Shown here one piece after another: positions 54,475-54,494 of a stretch of 54,494 nt of DNA. The number at the start of each line of letters is the position of its first letter. Position 1 is the first letter of the stretch. Under the pieces are notes generated by a model that worked only from the letters and a program-made list of their open reading frames with translations, was not told where the DNA came from and did not search any database. The position numbers and the translations under genes are program-made. Origin of the DNA: an uncultured Methylobacillus sp. (GTDB lineage: Bacteria > Pseudomonadota > Gammaproteobacteria > Burkholderiales > Methylophilaceae); contig CAMLDQ010000003.1 in the NCBI GenBank assembly GCA_946478965.1, positions 1-54,494 on the forward strand. The letters are read 5' to 3'.

Positions 54475-54494
54475 CTATTTCAATTTGGCGCGCC

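Noticed and set aside
1..54494. CRISPR arrays, transposases, integrases, attachment sites, tRNA or rRNA genes
   Set aside because: None seen on reading both strands; no regularly spaced repeats and no recognisable transposase or integrase motifs.

Overview
The window looks like a chromosomal segment of a Gram-negative betaproteobacterium. This is inferred from gene content and protein style (UbiD, BioA, DacB, OmpA- and TolC-type outer-membrane proteins, TctD/TctE-like regulators). A Nitrosomonadales/Gallionella-Sideroxydans type of host is my best guess, but no rRNA or tRNA is present to confirm it. G+C looks moderately high by eye and was not computed. Coding density is high. I see no insertion sequence, prophage, CRISPR array, tRNA or rRNA.

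Layout. 1-2655: 3' part of a type I restriction HsdR gene cut by the window edge. 2701-7043: a membrane PAS-GGDEF-EAL protein and a Kef/CPA2 cation-proton antiporter. 7132-9198 (minus): an exported subtilisin-like protease and an outer-membrane barrel. 9448-14944 (minus): six tightly overlapped genes encoding a HAD phosphatase, class III aminotransferase, alpha/beta hydrolase, acyl carrier protein, ketosynthase and GNAT-like acyltransferase, apparently a small carrier-protein-based pathway of unknown product. 15121-17212: a TctD/TctE-like two-component system. 17242-21539 (minus): a GT39 (ArnT-like) transferase, a PIG-L deacetylase fused to a GT2 polyprenyl-phosphate sugar transferase, and two half-size EamA (ArnE/ArnF-like) proteins; together these look like a lipid A or glycan hexosamine-modification pathway.

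22026-26518: thioredoxin, CcdA-like protein, ovoA and ovoB, i.e. an ovothiol pathway beside a thiol-redox pair. 26524-32464: housekeeping genes (OsmC, ubiD, FKBP, dacB, bioA) with two very small genes easily missed. 32856-42272: a signalling run of MASE1-CHASE-PAS histidine kinase, REC-PAS-GGDEF-EAL regulator, CHASE2-SpoIIE phosphatase, STAS anti-anti-sigma factor and RsbW-like kinase. It converges on a FecR-OmpA-TolC operon (42344-44902) through a perfect bidirectional terminator. 45113-54225: glutaminase, a MarR-controlled NTF2/tautomerase pair, a globin-coupled diguanylate cyclase, a Bfd-like ferredoxin, a divergent TetR/SDR pair with visible operators, and a large PAS-GGDEF-EAL protein.

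Themes. Four c-di-GMP enzymes lie in 54 kb, one joined to a kinase and to a partner-switching module. Two envelope or lipid-type operons flank one two-component system. The most promising undescribed elements are the PIG-L/GT2 fusion operon, the ketosynthase-ACP-aminotransferase operon, the combined c-di-GMP/partner-switch locus, and a 46-bp dyad repeat present twice.
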